Positions 33,641 to 42,565 of a stretch of DNA of 64,000 bases are shown here, piece after piece; the stretch's first letter is position 1, and each line of letters begins with the position of its first letter. A program made the position numbers and the translations under genes. Origin of the DNA: Agromyces cerinus. Lineage in GTDB: Bacteria > Actinomycetota > Actinomycetes > Actinomycetales > Microbacteriaceae. The notes below the pieces were generated by a model. That model did no database searches. It was not told the DNA's origin and worked only from the letters and a program-made list of their open reading frames with translations. The stretch covers positions 1,116,001 to 1,180,000 of the forward strand of contig NZ_JAFBCT010000001.1 in the NCBI RefSeq assembly GCF_016907835.1, given 5' to 3'.

Positions 33641-34516
33641 TCAGCGCTGCCCGATCGTGACCACCGTGCCGATGAACGCGGGGAGCGCCGCGACCACGGC
33701 GATGGCGAGGAGGATCCGGCCGGTCATGACTCCGGCCCCGGAGGCGCGGACCGCGAGGATCCACGGCAGCGCGCGCGGGAACACGAACGCCACGAGCGCG
33801 CCGACCGCGAGCACGACGCCGACGGGCACGAGCACGACCGCCGCGAGGAGCGGCGACACCGGGCCGAGCCACCGATCGCGGGTGAGGAGCGGCAGGCCCC
33901 GGCTGAGGCGGCCGGCGAGCGCCGCGAGGAACGCACCCTGCAACACGGCGAGCGCGGCGAACAGCAGCACGGCGAGCCAGCCCGGGCCGAGGATCGCGAA
34001 ATCGAAGTTCGACGTGCGCAGCGGCTCGACGAACGGAGCGACGGTCACGAGCAGCAGCGCGCCGAACGCCGGCCCGCCGAGGCGACCCGGGGGGAGCCAG
34101 GGAGCGACGAGCAGGTACAGGGCCGCCGACGCGAACGCAGCAGGAAGCGCCCCGAAGACGAGATACGCCGTGGTTCCCTCGACCGTGATGTCACCGACCC
34201 GTGCGAATGCCTCGGTGATGCTGCCGGTCGCCTCGGGCGAGGTCTCCGCCAGCAGACGCATGATGAGCCGCCCGCCGGCGCCGGTGATCAGAAGGCCCGA
34301 CGCCGTGCCGAGCACCGTGAAGACGGTCGCCCACCAGACGTACACCCTCAGGCCGGCGAGGTGCCGCGGCATCCGCTTCGCTGGTTCAGGTGTCGCCGTG
34401 CGGGCGGTGACGAGGGCCGATGGGGCCGGCGGCTCGACGAGGCGCTCGCCCGACCACATCGTGGTGAGCGCGAGGCCGACGACCAGGAGTGCACCGCACG
34501 CGATCATCAGCAGCAT
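33641..34516 (-). CDS. Polytopic membrane protein of unknown function
   Basis: A 291-residue protein with about seven hydrophobic segments (MLLMIACGALLVVGLALTTMW, YVWWATVFTVLGTASGLLITGAGG, AAFASAALYLLVAPWLP and others). I do not recognise a named family. ATG 34516 is chosen because GGAAGGGGG lies four bases upstream; an in-frame ATG at 34531 has no ribosome-binding site. No operon partner. Confidence 0.75.
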   Translation of the reverse strand: MLLMIACGALLVVGLALTTMWSGERLVEPPAPSALVTARTATPEPAKRMPRHLAGLRVYVWWATVFTVLGTASGLLITGAGGRLIMRLLAETSPEATGSITEAFARVGDITVEGTTAYLVFGALPAAFASAALYLLVAPWLPPGRLGGPAFGALLLVTVAPFVEPLRTSNFDFAILGPGWLAVLLFAALAVLQGAFLAALAGRLSRGLPLLTRDRWLGPVSPLLAAVVLVPVGVVLAVGALVAFVFPRALPWILAVRASGAGVMTGRILLAIAVVAALPAFIGTVVTIGQR

Positions 34517-34632
34517 GCGACCCCCTTCCATGGAAGGCGCTCGTGAGCCTACTGCCGGTGGAGCGGTGCCCGCCGCCCCCAGAATGCGGCGCGGCGGGCG
34601 TGCGGGCCTTCCCTCCGCATCCGCGAACGCCA

Positions 34633-34638
34633 TAGCGT
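34633..34638 (+). promoter_or_regulatory. -10 box, leaderless geometry (frame starting 34645)
   Basis: TAGCGT lies six bases before an ATG at 34645 whose frame closes after 34 codons; it points to the original start of the gene that now reads from 34749. Confidence 0.45.
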
Positions 34639-34644
34639 GGCAGC

Positions 34645-34749
34645 ATGCGCACCTCTGTCGGTTCCAAGGCGGCCCGCGGTCAGCAGCGCCATCGGAACCC
34701 ATCACTGGACGACTTGAGCGTCATGAGCAGCTGTGCTGGGAGAAGCTGA
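34645..34749 (+). other. 34-codon frame, probably the N-terminus of a frameshifted gene
   Basis: The frame runs MRTSVGSKAARGQQRH...PSLDDLS and ends in TGA, whose last base is the first base of the ATG at 34749. Around 34711-34716 (GAC GAC TTG), one extra C would read Asp-Asp-Leu-Glu-Arg-His-Glu-Gln and join this frame to the downstream one, which upstream of its ATG reads ERHEQLCWEKL. Either a one-base deletion or assembly error split the gene, or this is a coupled leader peptide. Confidence 0.5.
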
Positions 34750-35159
34750 TGGTGGAGTTCGGCGGGGCGGTCGTTCAGTTGCCATCCGGGCGGGAGATGG
34801 AGGTGGGTGAACTCGTTGCGGGTTGGACGGCCCATGTGCAGCGGATCGTGTCGGAGGCGGTGCGGCCACAGCGGCGCGACGACTGGGGTGCCGATGACTT
34901 CGTTGGGGCGCTGTACCTTCGCGACTTCGTGCAGCTCGGGCTGGGCACGGCCGGGCGGGAGTCGATCGGAGAACTCGAGAAGGTCGTCTCCGAGACAGAT
35001 CGCATGTACCGCGAGATGACCACCGACGATGACCGTCATGTGGTCGCATCGTTCGCCGGGCATCTCGTGGCCGATGCCGGATGGTGGTGGCACCGCCTTC
35101 CGATGACCGGATCGATCCGAGCCGAGCTGCTCGATTGGGCGACGAAGCTCGACCGATGA
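34749..35159 (+). CDS. Protein of unknown function, probable 3' part of a frameshifted gene
   Basis: As it stands, a 136-residue soluble protein from ATG 34749 (GGGAGAAG upstream), predicted mostly helical, with Trp-rich patches (VAGWTAHVQ, DAGWWWHRL). No family is recognised. Coding character continues upstream of this ATG without any usable start, while a well-placed promoter and ATG lie in another frame at 34645. Codon choices such as CCA, TCC and GTT are less biased than in neighbours, consistent with acquired DNA. The next small gene overlaps its stop (ATGA). Confidence 0.6.
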   Translation: MVEFGGAVVQLPSGREMEVGELVAGWTAHVQRIVSEAVRPQRRDDWGADDFVGALYLRDFVQLGLGTAGRESIGELEKVVSETDRMYREMTTDDDRHVVASFAGHLVADAGWWWHRLPMTGSIRAELLDWATKLDR

Positions 35160-35284
35160 GCGCGAGCCTGCTCTGGGACGAGGAACGTCAGAGAACTGCT
35201 CGGGGCGGGTTGCAGATCGTGCAGATCGAGACGGTACGGCCATTCGGCTGGTTCGACGAGGCCCCCGTCGACCCGACCGGGTGA
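35156..35284 (+). CDS. Small protein of unknown function, coupled to preceding gene
   Basis: A 42-residue frame (MSASLLWDEERQRTARGGLQ...) whose ATG overlaps the preceding stop by four bases, the usual sign of translational coupling. It contains no recognisable domain. Its existence depends on the reality of the upstream gene, and no independent promoter is visible. Confidence 0.4.
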   Translation: MSASLLWDEERQRTARGGLQIVQIETVRPFGWFDEAPVDPTG

Positions 35285-35297
35285 CGCCGGCCGCGCG

Positions 35298-36782
35298 TCA
35301 CCAGTCGGCGCGCGAGTAGTCCTTCAGGAACACGCCGGTGACGTCTTCGCCGGCCTCGCCGCGCACGATCGGGTCGTAGACCCGCGCAGCGCCGTCGACG
35401 AGGTCGAGCGGGGCGTGGAAGCCCTCTTCGGCGAGGCGCACCTTCGTGGGGTGCGGGCGCTCGTCGGTGATCCAGCCCGTGTCGACGCTCGTCATGAGGA
35501 TGCCGTCGGCGAGCATCTCCTTCGCGCTCGTGCGCGTGAGCATGTTCACTGCGGCCTTCGCCATGTTGGTGTGCGGATGCCCCGGCCCCTTGTAGCCGCG
35601 ACCGAACTGGCCCTCCATCGCCGAGACGTTCACGATGTACGTGCGGCGTGCCGACGAAGCAGCGAGCGACGCGCGCAGGCGGCTCACGAGGATGAACGGC
35701 GCCGTCGTGTTGCAGAGCTGCACCTCGAGCATCTCGAGCGGGTCGACATCCTGCACGACCGCGCTCCAGCTGTTCTCGTGGTGGAGGTCGGGCACGAGTC
35801 CGCCGGCGTCGATCGCGGTGCGGTCGGCGAGCTTCGCGAGCGAGCTCGAACCGGGTGCGAGTGCGAGCGCCGTGAGGTCGTCGGCCGTCATCGTGCCGGC
35901 GAAGAGGCCCGATGAGAGCACGGGGTGGCTTGACACCGAGTCGGCGAGCGCGAGCGGGTGCGCGTCGTTCGTGTGGCCGAAGCTCACGAGCTCGGGCATG
36001 GGGCCGTCGGGCAGCGGCGAGGACTCCGCTTCGACGAGGGGCGAGTACGAACCGGGGGAGCGGCGCACGGTCTGCGCCGCGTTGTTGATGAGGATGTCGA
36101 GCGATCCCTGCGCGGCCACGTCGTCGGCGAGCGCGATGACCTGCGCGGGGTCGCGCAGGTCGATGCCGACGATCTTCAGGTTGTGCAGCCAGTCGGCGGC
36201 GTCGGGCATCGCGGCGAACCGACGGGCGGCATCACGCGGGAACCGCGTCGTGATCGTCGTGTGCGCGCCGTCGCGCAGCAGGCGCAGCGCGATGTACATG
36301 CCGATCTTCGCGCGACCGCCCGTGAGCAGGGCGCGCTTGCCGGTGAGGTCGGTGCGGGCGTCGCGCTTGGCGTGGCTCATGGCCGCGCAGCTCGGGCAGA
36401 GCTGGTGGTAGAACGCGTCGACGAGCGTGTAGCGCTGCTTGCAGATGTAGCAGGGGCGGGCGACCTGCAGCTCGCCGGCGGTGCGGGCGTCGGTGCCGCT
36501 CACGAGGTCGGCGCCCCGGGTCTCGTCGTCGATGCGGGTCGGTGCGCCCGTCGCCGTCGCGGCGATCACGGCGCGGTCGGCGTCTTGGATGACGCGTCGC
36601 TTCTCGAGCCGGCGGGCGACCTTGACGGCCTTGAACATCTTCGCGGTCGCGTGGCGGACGGTCTCGAAGTCGGGGTCGTCCTGGTCGAGCTCGCTGAGCG
36701 TGGCCAGCACCCGCAGCGTCGTCTCGAGATCGCGCGCGTCGATCGTGGGCGCGCTGATGGAGTCGGAGGCGTCGGAGGGCAT
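35298..36782 (-). CDS. SDR-family protein with N-terminal zinc ribbon, catalytic tyrosine absent
   Basis: A 494-residue protein. Residues 1-105 are helical; Cys111, Cys114, Cys129 and Cys132 (CYIC-14-CPSC) form a treble-clef or zinc-ribbon knuckle; a Rossmann SDR domain follows (TGGRAKIG 153-161, NNAA 233-236, Ser387 in NVSAMEG, Lys409). In the YxxxK motif the tyrosine is Thr405 (HTNMAK), so classical dehydrogenase chemistry is doubtful. About 100 extra residues lie between NNAA and the catalytic region. The start is supported by TAGAAT six bases upstream on the minus strand. Similar HTNMAK proteins occur in eukaryotes; the function is unknown. Confidence 0.85.
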   Translation of the reverse strand: MPSDASDSISAPTIDARDLETTLRVLATLSELDQDDPDFETVRHATAKMFKAVKVARRLEKRRVIQDADRAVIAATATGAPTRIDDETRGADLVSGTDARTAGELQVARPCYICKQRYTLVDAFYHQLCPSCAAMSHAKRDARTDLTGKRALLTGGRAKIGMYIALRLLRDGAHTTITTRFPRDAARRFAAMPDAADWLHNLKIVGIDLRDPAQVIALADDVAAQGSLDILINNAAQTVRRSPGSYSPLVEAESSPLPDGPMPELVSFGHTNDAHPLALADSVSSHPVLSSGLFAGTMTADDLTALALAPGSSSLAKLADRTAIDAGGLVPDLHHENSWSAVVQDVDPLEMLEVQLCNTTAPFILVSRLRASLAASSARRTYIVNVSAMEGQFGRGYKGPGHPHTNMAKAAVNMLTRTSAKEMLADGILMTSVDTGWITDERPHPTKVRLAEEGFHAPLDLVDGAARVYDPIVRGEAGEDVTGVFLKDYSRADW

Positions 36783-36788
36783 CCGACG

Positions 36789-36794
36789 ATTCTA
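36789..36794 (-). promoter_or_regulatory. -10 box, leaderless geometry (zinc-ribbon SDR)
   Basis: TAGAAT on the minus strand lies six bases before the ATG at 36782. Confidence 0.5.
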
Positions 36795-36878
36795 CGGGAC
36801 GGTACCCCGCGATCACCTGTATGCCGCTGCGCTGGACGCAAGCAAGCGCGCAAGCCTCAAGCGCGCCCGCCGCCGGAG

Positions 36879-36884
36879 TAGCGT
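36879..36884 (+). promoter_or_regulatory. -10 box, leaderless geometry (DUF2332 gene)
   Basis: TAGCGT lies six bases before the ATG at 36891. Confidence 0.5.
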
Positions 36885-36890
36885 GACGCC

Positions 36891-37883
36891 ATGAGCACCA
36901 GCACCGATGCATCCGCGTCGACGGCCGACCGGTACCGCTCGTTCGCCGAGGTCGAGGCGCACGGCATGTCCGCCACCTACGAGGCCTGGGCTGCAGGGGT
37001 GGCGACGGATGCCTCGACCCTCGCCCTCATCGACGAGCTGCCGCCGCCGAAGCGGCAGCCGAACCTCGTCTTCTCGGCTGCGCGGCTGCTCGGCGCCCCG
37101 AGCGGCGGCTACCCCGAGTTCGCAGCGTGGCTCGCCGAACACTGGGGCGAGGTGCGCGAAGTCGCGCTCACCCACGCCACGCAGACCAACGAGGCTGCGC
37201 GCTGCGCGTTGCACCTGCCCGTGCTCGGCGGCATCGAGGGGCCGATCGCGCTGCTCGAGGTCGGAGCATCCGCGGGGCTCTGCCTCTACCCCGACCGGTA
37301 CAGCTACCGCTATGCGGGCCACCCGCAGCTCGACCCCGTCGACGGGCCGAGCGCCGTCGTGCTCGACTGCACGCTGCGCGGGGACGTGCTGACGCCGGTG
37401 CCCGCCGCCATGCCCGAGGTCGTGTGGCGCGCAGGCATCGACCTGCACCCGCTCGACGTGCGGTCGGCCGCCGATGTCGACTGGCTCGACGCGCTGGTGT
37501 GGCCCGAGCACGACGACCGTCGGGCTCGGCTCCGGGCCGCCGCCGAGATCGCGGCCCGCACCCCGCCGCTCCTCGTCAGCGGCGACCTCAACGAGCAGCT
37601 CGCTGCGCTCGCCGCATCCGCACCGAGCGACGCCACGCTCGTCGTCTTCCACACGGCCGTGCTCATGTACCTCGACGAGGCGGGCCGCGATGCGTTCGTC
37701 GAGCGGGTGAGCGAGCTGCCCGGTCACTGGCTCTCGGTCGAGGGGCGAAGCGTGGTCCGCGGCATCCGCGTGCGCGACGACGTGCCCAACGAGAGCAGCG
37801 ACCTCGTGCTCGCCGTCGATGGGGTGCAGCGCGCCTGGGCGCACCCGCACGGGCGTGCGCTCACGTGGGCGCCGAATCCATAG
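36891..37883 (+). CDS. DUF2332 family protein
   Basis: A 330-residue actinobacterial protein of the DUF2332 family, recognised from RQPNLVFSAARLLG, HATQTNEAARCALHLPVL and LLEVGASAGLCLYPDRYSYRY. The last stretch looks like the S-adenosylmethionine-binding loop of a Rossmann methyltransferase (E-V-G-A-S-A-G), and VVFHTAVLMYLDEAGR later fits that fold, but no activity is known. The start is supported by the -10 box. The rpiB promoter overlaps its stop codon. Confidence 0.88.
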   Translation: MSTSTDASASTADRYRSFAEVEAHGMSATYEAWAAGVATDASTLALIDELPPPKRQPNLVFSAARLLGAPSGGYPEFAAWLAEHWGEVREVALTHATQTNEAARCALHLPVLGGIEGPIALLEVGASAGLCLYPDRYSYRYAGHPQLDPVDGPSAVVLDCTLRGDVLTPVPAAMPEVVWRAGIDLHPLDVRSAADVDWLDALVWPEHDDRRARLRAAAEIAARTPPLLVSGDLNEQLAALAASAPSDATLVVFHTAVLMYLDEAGRDAFVERVSELPGHWLSVEGRSVVRGIRVRDDVPNESSDLVLAVDGVQRAWAHPHGRALTWAPNP

Positions 37884-37886
37884 ACT
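37881..37886 (+). promoter_or_regulatory. -10 box of rpiB, leaderless geometry
   Basis: TAGACT lies six bases before the rpiB ATG; its first three bases are the stop codon of the DUF2332 gene. Confidence 0.5.
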
Positions 37887-37892
37887 TGGCGC

Positions 37893-38396
37893 ATGCGCAT
37901 CCACATCGCGACCGACCACGCCGGCCTCGAATTCAGCCGCACGCTTGTCGATCACCTGACCAACGGCGGTCATGAGGTCATCGACCACGGACCGGCCGAG
38001 TACGACGCCCTCGACGACTACCCGGCGTTCTGCATCAACGCGGCGCTCGGCGTCGCCCGCGACCAGGCAGCGGGTGTGCGCGCGCTCGGTGTGGTGTTCG
38101 GCGGTTCGGGCAATGGCGAGCAGATCGCGGCCAACAAGGTCCGCGGCATCCGCGCCGCCCTCGTCTGGAGCATGGACACCGCGATGCTCGCCCGTGAGCA
38201 CAACGACGCCAACGTCATCTCGATCGGAGCCCGCCAGCACACCGTGCAGGAGGCGATCCGGTACATCGACGCCTTCATCGCCGAGCCCTTCTCGGGCGAC
38301 GAGCGCCACGTGCGCCGCATCGCCCAGCTCGCCGAGTACGAGACGACGGGCGACATCGCCGGCAAGGGCGTCGACGTCGAGGCACCGGCGGAGTAG
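37893..38396 (+). CDS. rpiB: Ribose-5-phosphate isomerase B
   Basis: Interconverts ribulose-5-phosphate and ribose-5-phosphate in the pentose phosphate pathway. The RpiB signatures are present: TDHAGLEFSR (phosphate binding), VFGGSGNGEQIAANKVRGIRAAL (anion hole; this GSGNGEQ form is the actinobacterial one with Glu in place of the Cys base of E. coli RpiB) and HNDANVISIGAR. At 167 residues it is a normal length. The DNA glycosylase gene starts four bases after the stop. Confidence 0.95.
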   Translation: MRIHIATDHAGLEFSRTLVDHLTNGGHEVIDHGPAEYDALDDYPAFCINAALGVARDQAAGVRALGVVFGGSGNGEQIAANKVRGIRAALVWSMDTAMLAREHNDANVISIGARQHTVQEAIRYIDAFIAEPFSGDERHVRRIAQLAEYETTGDIAGKGVDVEAPAE

Positions 38397-38400
38397 TCGG

Positions 38401-39411
38401 GTGCCCGAGGGTCACTCCGTCCACCGCATCACCCGGCAGTTCGAGCGCAACTTCGTCGGGCACGTCGTGCGCGCCTCGAGCCCGCAGGGCCGGTTCGCCG
38501 CCGGAGCGGCCGAGATCGACGGCCGGCGCATGACCGATGCGCGGGCCGTGGGCAAGCAGATGTTCCTCGGCTTCGAGGGCGACGTCTGGCTGCGCGTGCA
38601 CCTCGGCATGTACGGGGCGTGGGACTTCGCCGGCGAGATCCTGATGGATGCCACGATCGCCTCGGCGAACGGGCGCATGGGGCAGACGAACCAGGCCGGC
38701 ACCTTCCTCGACCGGCCGAACCCCGACGCCGTCGTCTTCGACTCGGCCGGCGAGAACTCGTTGCAGTCGATCGGCGCACCGCGCAAGACGCGCCTGCGCA
38801 TGTCGGAGTCCGAGAAGGAGAAGGACGGCAACGGCCTCGACACCTTCCCGCCCGAGCCCATCGGGCAGGTGCGGGTGCGGCTCCTCACCGACACGATCTG
38901 CGCCGACCTGCGTGGCCCGACCGCCTGCGAGGTGCTCGACCCCGCCCAGGTCGAAGCCGTGGTCGGCCGACTCGGCCCAGACCCCTTGCTCGACGACGGG
39001 CCCGAGGCCGAAGAGCGCTTCACCCGCAGGATCCTGAAGACGGCGACCCCGATCGGCCTGCTGCTCATGGACCAGAACGTGGTCGCGGGCATCGGCAACG
39101 TGTACCGGGCCGAACTCCTCTTCCGGGCGAAGCAGAACCCGCACACGCCGGGCAAGCTCGTGCCCGAGGAGCATGTGCGCCACCTGTGGCGCGACTGGGC
39201 GAAGCTACTGCGCATCGGTGTCGAGACGGGTCAGATGATGACCATGGACGACCTCGACCCCGAGGCGTACCGCGCAGCGATGGCCAGCCGCGACGACCGC
39301 CACTGGGTGTACAAGCGCGAGGGCCTGCCCTGTCGGGTCTGCGGCACGAACATCGTGCTCGAGGAGATGGGCGCCCGCAAGCTCTACTGGTGCCCCTACT
39401 GCCAGGCATGA
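38401..39411 (+). CDS. DNA glycosylase/AP lyase of the Fpg/Nei family
   Basis: Base-excision repair enzyme of 336 residues. The mature N-terminus PEGHSVHR supplies the catalytic Pro and Glu; PEGH rather than PELP indicates the Nei (endonuclease VIII) branch that removes oxidised pyrimidines. MDQNVVAGIGNVYRAELLF is the helix-two-turns-helix, and the C-terminal zinc finger is CRVC-18-CPYC. GTG 38401 is four bases after rpiB. It is longer than E. coli Nei (263), with an insertion around residues 130-150. The amidohydrolase start overlaps its stop by four bases. Confidence 0.9.
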   Translation: MPEGHSVHRITRQFERNFVGHVVRASSPQGRFAAGAAEIDGRRMTDARAVGKQMFLGFEGDVWLRVHLGMYGAWDFAGEILMDATIASANGRMGQTNQAGTFLDRPNPDAVVFDSAGENSLQSIGAPRKTRLRMSESEKEKDGNGLDTFPPEPIGQVRVRLLTDTICADLRGPTACEVLDPAQVEAVVGRLGPDPLLDDGPEAEERFTRRILKTATPIGLLLMDQNVVAGIGNVYRAELLFRAKQNPHTPGKLVPEEHVRHLWRDWAKLLRIGVETGQMMTMDDLDPEAYRAAMASRDDRHWVYKREGLPCRVCGTNIVLEEMGARKLYWCPYCQA

Positions 39412-40925
39412 ACGCCATGAGTGCAGCGGATGCCGCTGAGCCCCTGATCCTCGCCGGCGCACGGCTGCCCGGCGCCGACGGGGTCGTCGACCTGCACCTC
39501 GCCGGAGGCCGCGTCGTCTCGGTGTCGCCGACCGGTGAGCGGCCAACCGGGGATACGTCGCCCGGCGGCATCCGTCGTCTCGATCTCGACGGGCGCTTCG
39601 TCGTGCCCGGTCTCTACGACCGGCACGTGCACTTCTCCCAATGGGCCATGCTCTCGCGCCGCCTCGATCTGGCCGGTGCGGAGTCGGCGGCCGCCGTCGC
39701 CCGTCTCGTCGAGACATCCGTCGACCGGGGCGAACCCGAGGTGATCGGCTTCGGCTACCGCGACGGCCTGTGGGCCGACGCCCCGACCCGTGCGGTGCTC
39801 GACGCCGTCTCGGGCGACGTGCCCGTGGTGCTCGTCGCGGCAGACCTGCACGCCTGCTGGCTGAACTCCGCGGCGCTCCGACGGTACGGAGTGGAGGCAC
39901 TCGCCGGTTCCAGCGGCATACTGCGCGAAGACGACTGCTTCCGGCTCGTGCGCGAGATCGACGACGTCGCCGACACCGTGCTCGACGGATGGGTGGCCGA
40001 TGCCGCGCACCGGGCGGCCGGCCGCGGTGTCGTCGGCGTCACCGAGTACGAGATGCGGTGGAACCGCGATGACTGGGTGCGCCGGGTGGCCGGGGGAGTC
40101 GACGCGCTGCGGGTGTCGTTCGGCATCTACACGCAGCACCTCGATCGCGCGATCGCCGAGGGGCTCCGCACCGGTGACGAGGTGCCCGGCACTGCCGGGC
40201 TCGTCACAGTGGGCGGGTACAAGGTCATCACCGACGGCTCGCTCAACACGCGCACCGCGTGGTGCTTCGACCCGTATCCCGGCCTCGGCCCCGACGAACA
40301 CCCGTACGGGCTCGCGACCGTGGCGTACGACGAGCTCGTGCCGCTCATGCGGCGTGCCCACGAGGCGGGCATCACCCCGGCGGTGCACGCCATCGGCGAC
40401 CAGGCCAACGCCCGGGTGCTCGATGCGTTCGAAGCGGTCGGATGCACCGGATCGATCGAGCACGCCCAGTTGCTGCGCCGCGACGACATCGACCGCCTCG
40501 CACGGCTCGGCATCGTCGCGAGCGTGCAGCCCGAGCACGCCATGGACGACCGCGACGTCGCCGAACGCTACTGGGCCGGGCGCACCGACCGGGCGTTCAT
40601 GCTCGCCGACCTCGCATCGGCCGGCGTCGAACTCGCCCTCGGCTCCGATGCCCCCGTCGCACCGCTCGACCCGTGGGTCGCGATCGCCGCAGCCGTGTGG
40701 CGCACCCGGGACGGGCGCGAGCCGTGGCATCCCGAACAGGCGATCGAAGCACGTGCCGCGCTCGCCGCGTCGACGGGCCGGCAGGGAACGACGGTTCGCA
40801 CGGGAATGCGCGCCGACCTCGCCGTGCTCGAACTCGACCCGTATGCGGCATCCGTCGACGCACTGAGCACCATGCCGGTCGCCGCGACCCTGCTCGACGG
40901 ACGCATCACACACCAGACGCTCTGA
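39408..40925 (+). CDS. Amidohydrolase, YtcJ-like
   Basis: A 505-residue metal-dependent hydrolase of the amidohydrolase superfamily. The metal-binding motif HVHF (RHVHFSQ) follows the beta-sandwich GRFVVPGLYD; HAIGDQANARVLDAFE supplies a further His; LALGSDAPVAPLDPW holds the final Asp. The pattern is closest to YtcJ/AepA-like amidases of unknown substrate. The start ATG overlaps the glycosylase stop; a second ATG at 39417 is possible. The link to DNA repair is only transcriptional. Confidence 0.85.
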   Translation: MNAMSAADAAEPLILAGARLPGADGVVDLHLAGGRVVSVSPTGERPTGDTSPGGIRRLDLDGRFVVPGLYDRHVHFSQWAMLSRRLDLAGAESAAAVARLVETSVDRGEPEVIGFGYRDGLWADAPTRAVLDAVSGDVPVVLVAADLHACWLNSAALRRYGVEALAGSSGILREDDCFRLVREIDDVADTVLDGWVADAAHRAAGRGVVGVTEYEMRWNRDDWVRRVAGGVDALRVSFGIYTQHLDRAIAEGLRTGDEVPGTAGLVTVGGYKVITDGSLNTRTAWCFDPYPGLGPDEHPYGLATVAYDELVPLMRRAHEAGITPAVHAIGDQANARVLDAFEAVGCTGSIEHAQLLRRDDIDRLARLGIVASVQPEHAMDDRDVAERYWAGRTDRAFMLADLASAGVELALGSDAPVAPLDPWVAIAAAVWRTRDGREPWHPEQAIEARAALAASTGRQGTTVRTGMRADLAVLELDPYAASVDALSTMPVAATLLDGRITHQTL

Positions 40926-41017
40926 GGCCCGGCTCCGTAGGGAAGGGGGAAAACCCCCGTCCCGATTCGGCTGTCCTCCGGCTGTGACCCCGACGCGTCG
41001 CTCGCGAGGCTGGAACC

Positions 41018-42565
41018 ATGCCAGTGACACGCCTCCGACCACCTCAGCTCCGTCGCCCCCGCGCCGTGCTCGGCACCGCGCTCGCCGCAGTCGCCGCCGG
41101 CGGACTCGTGGCGATCGCCTTCGCCGGATGCGGCGTCGTCGGACCCGGGCCGATCTCGACGGTCGGCAAGGTCGACTTCGAGACGCCGCTGGCGATTCCG
41201 CCGCTCGCCGAGTCCACCGTCGACGCCGACGGCACGCGGGTGTTCTCGCTCGACGCCCAGGCGGGCACGACCGAGTTCACCCCGGGGCAGCCGAGCGACA
41301 CGTGGGGTTTCAACGGGAGCTACCTCGGCCCGACGCTCGTCGCCGAGCGCGGCGAACATGTGCGCGTCAACGTCGCGAACTCGCTCGACGAGCCGACGAC
41401 CGTGCACTGGCACGGCATGCACCTGCCCGCCGAGATGGACGGCGGCCCGCACCAGATGGTGGCACCGGATGCCTCGTGGTCGCCCGAGTGGGGCATCGAC
41501 CAGCAGGCCGCGACGCTCTGGTACCACCCGCACCCGCACGGCGAGACCGAGGACCACGTCGCGAAAGGTCTCGCGGGCATGTTCATCCTGCACGACGAGC
41601 ACGAACGCTCGCTCGGCCTGCCGTCGGAGTACGGCGTCGACGACGTGCCCGTGATCGTGCAGGACTCGGGTTTCTCCGCCGACGGCGAGCAGGAGTCGAA
41701 GCAGCGCGGGTACGCCGGCGGGCTCGGCGACGAGCTCATCGTCAACGGCACCCGCGGACCGTACCTCGAGGTCTCCGACGAACTCGTGCGCCTGCGACTG
41801 CTGAACGCCTCGACCGCGCGCACCTACGCCTTCACGTGGGGCGACGCGCGCCCCGTGGAACTCATCGCGACCGACGGCGGGCTGCTCGAGGCATCCGTCT
41901 CGCTCGATCACGTGCGGCTGTCGCCCGGCGAACGCGCCGAGGTGCTGCTGCGCGTCACGCCCGGCGAGCGGGTCGTGCTGCAGTCGAAGATGACGCCCGA
42001 GATCGCGGGGCTCGTGGGCGCGGTCGCCGACACCAACGGCGGCAGCGACGCCTTCGACGTGCTCGAGGTGCGCGCAGCCGAGACGCTCGACCCGGCACCG
42101 CCCGTGCCCGCCGCGCTCAACACGATCGACGACTACGACGAGGCCGAGGTCGCGACGACCCGCACGTTCACGCTCAACGACAGCTTCGAGATCAACGGCG
42201 AGGCGATGGACATGGGCCGCATCGACGAGACCGTGACCGTCGACACCCTCGAACGCTGGATCGTCGACAACGCGACGCAGGTGCCGCACAGCTTCCACGT
42301 GCACGACGTGCAGTTCCGCATCGCGTCGATCGACGGCGCGGCGCCGCCGCCCGAGCTCGCGGGCTGGAAGGACACGATCTTCACCGAGCCCGAGAAGGAG
42401 TACGAACTGCTGATGCGGTTCGAGGACTATTCCGACCCCGACACGCCGTACATGTACCACTGCCACCTGCTGTGGCATGAAGACCAGGGGATGATGGGCC
42501 AGTTCGCCGTCGTCGAGCCCGGTCAGCGTGCCACGATTACTGAAGGAACCCATCATGAGCACTGA
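41018..42565 (+). CDS. Secreted multicopper oxidase (lipoprotein)
   Basis: A 515-residue copper oxidase with an Arg-rich N-terminus (RLRPPQLRRPRAVLG), a hydrophobic segment and a lipobox-like AGC (Cys near residue 38). All four copper motifs are present: HWHGMH, WYHPHPHGE, HSFHVHDVQF and YHCHLLWHEDQGMM (type 1 site, axial Met). The domain layout is that of CueO/bilirubin oxidase-like enzymes, which oxidise Cu(I) or phenols. Its last 11 bases overlap the histidine kinase start, so it may be translationally coupled to a sensor for copper or redox stress; that is inference. Confidence 0.92.
   Translation: MPVTRLRPPQLRRPRAVLGTALAAVAAGGLVAIAFAGCGVVGPGPISTVGKVDFETPLAIPPLAESTVDADGTRVFSLDAQAGTTEFTPGQPSDTWGFNGSYLGPTLVAERGEHVRVNVANSLDEPTTVHWHGMHLPAEMDGGPHQMVAPDASWSPEWGIDQQAATLWYHPHPHGETEDHVAKGLAGMFILHDEHERSLGLPSEYGVDDVPVIVQDSGFSADGEQESKQRGYAGGLGDELIVNGTRGPYLEVSDELVRLRLLNASTARTYAFTWGDARPVELIATDGGLLEASVSLDHVRLSPGERAEVLLRVTPGERVVLQSKMTPEIAGLVGAVADTNGGSDAFDVLEVRAAETLDPAPPVPAALNTIDDYDEAEVATTRTFTLNDSFEINGEAMDMGRIDETVTVDTLERWIVDNATQVPHSFHVHDVQFRIASIDGAAPPPELAGWKDTIFTEPEKEYELLMRFEDYSDPDTPYMYHCHLLWHEDQGMMGQFAVVEPGQRATITEGTHHEH

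Noticed and set aside
34645..35284. A toxin-antitoxin pair made of two small overlapping genes
   Set aside because: Overlapping small genes fit the layout, but neither product shows a known toxin or antitoxin fold and the first is better explained as a frameshifted gene.
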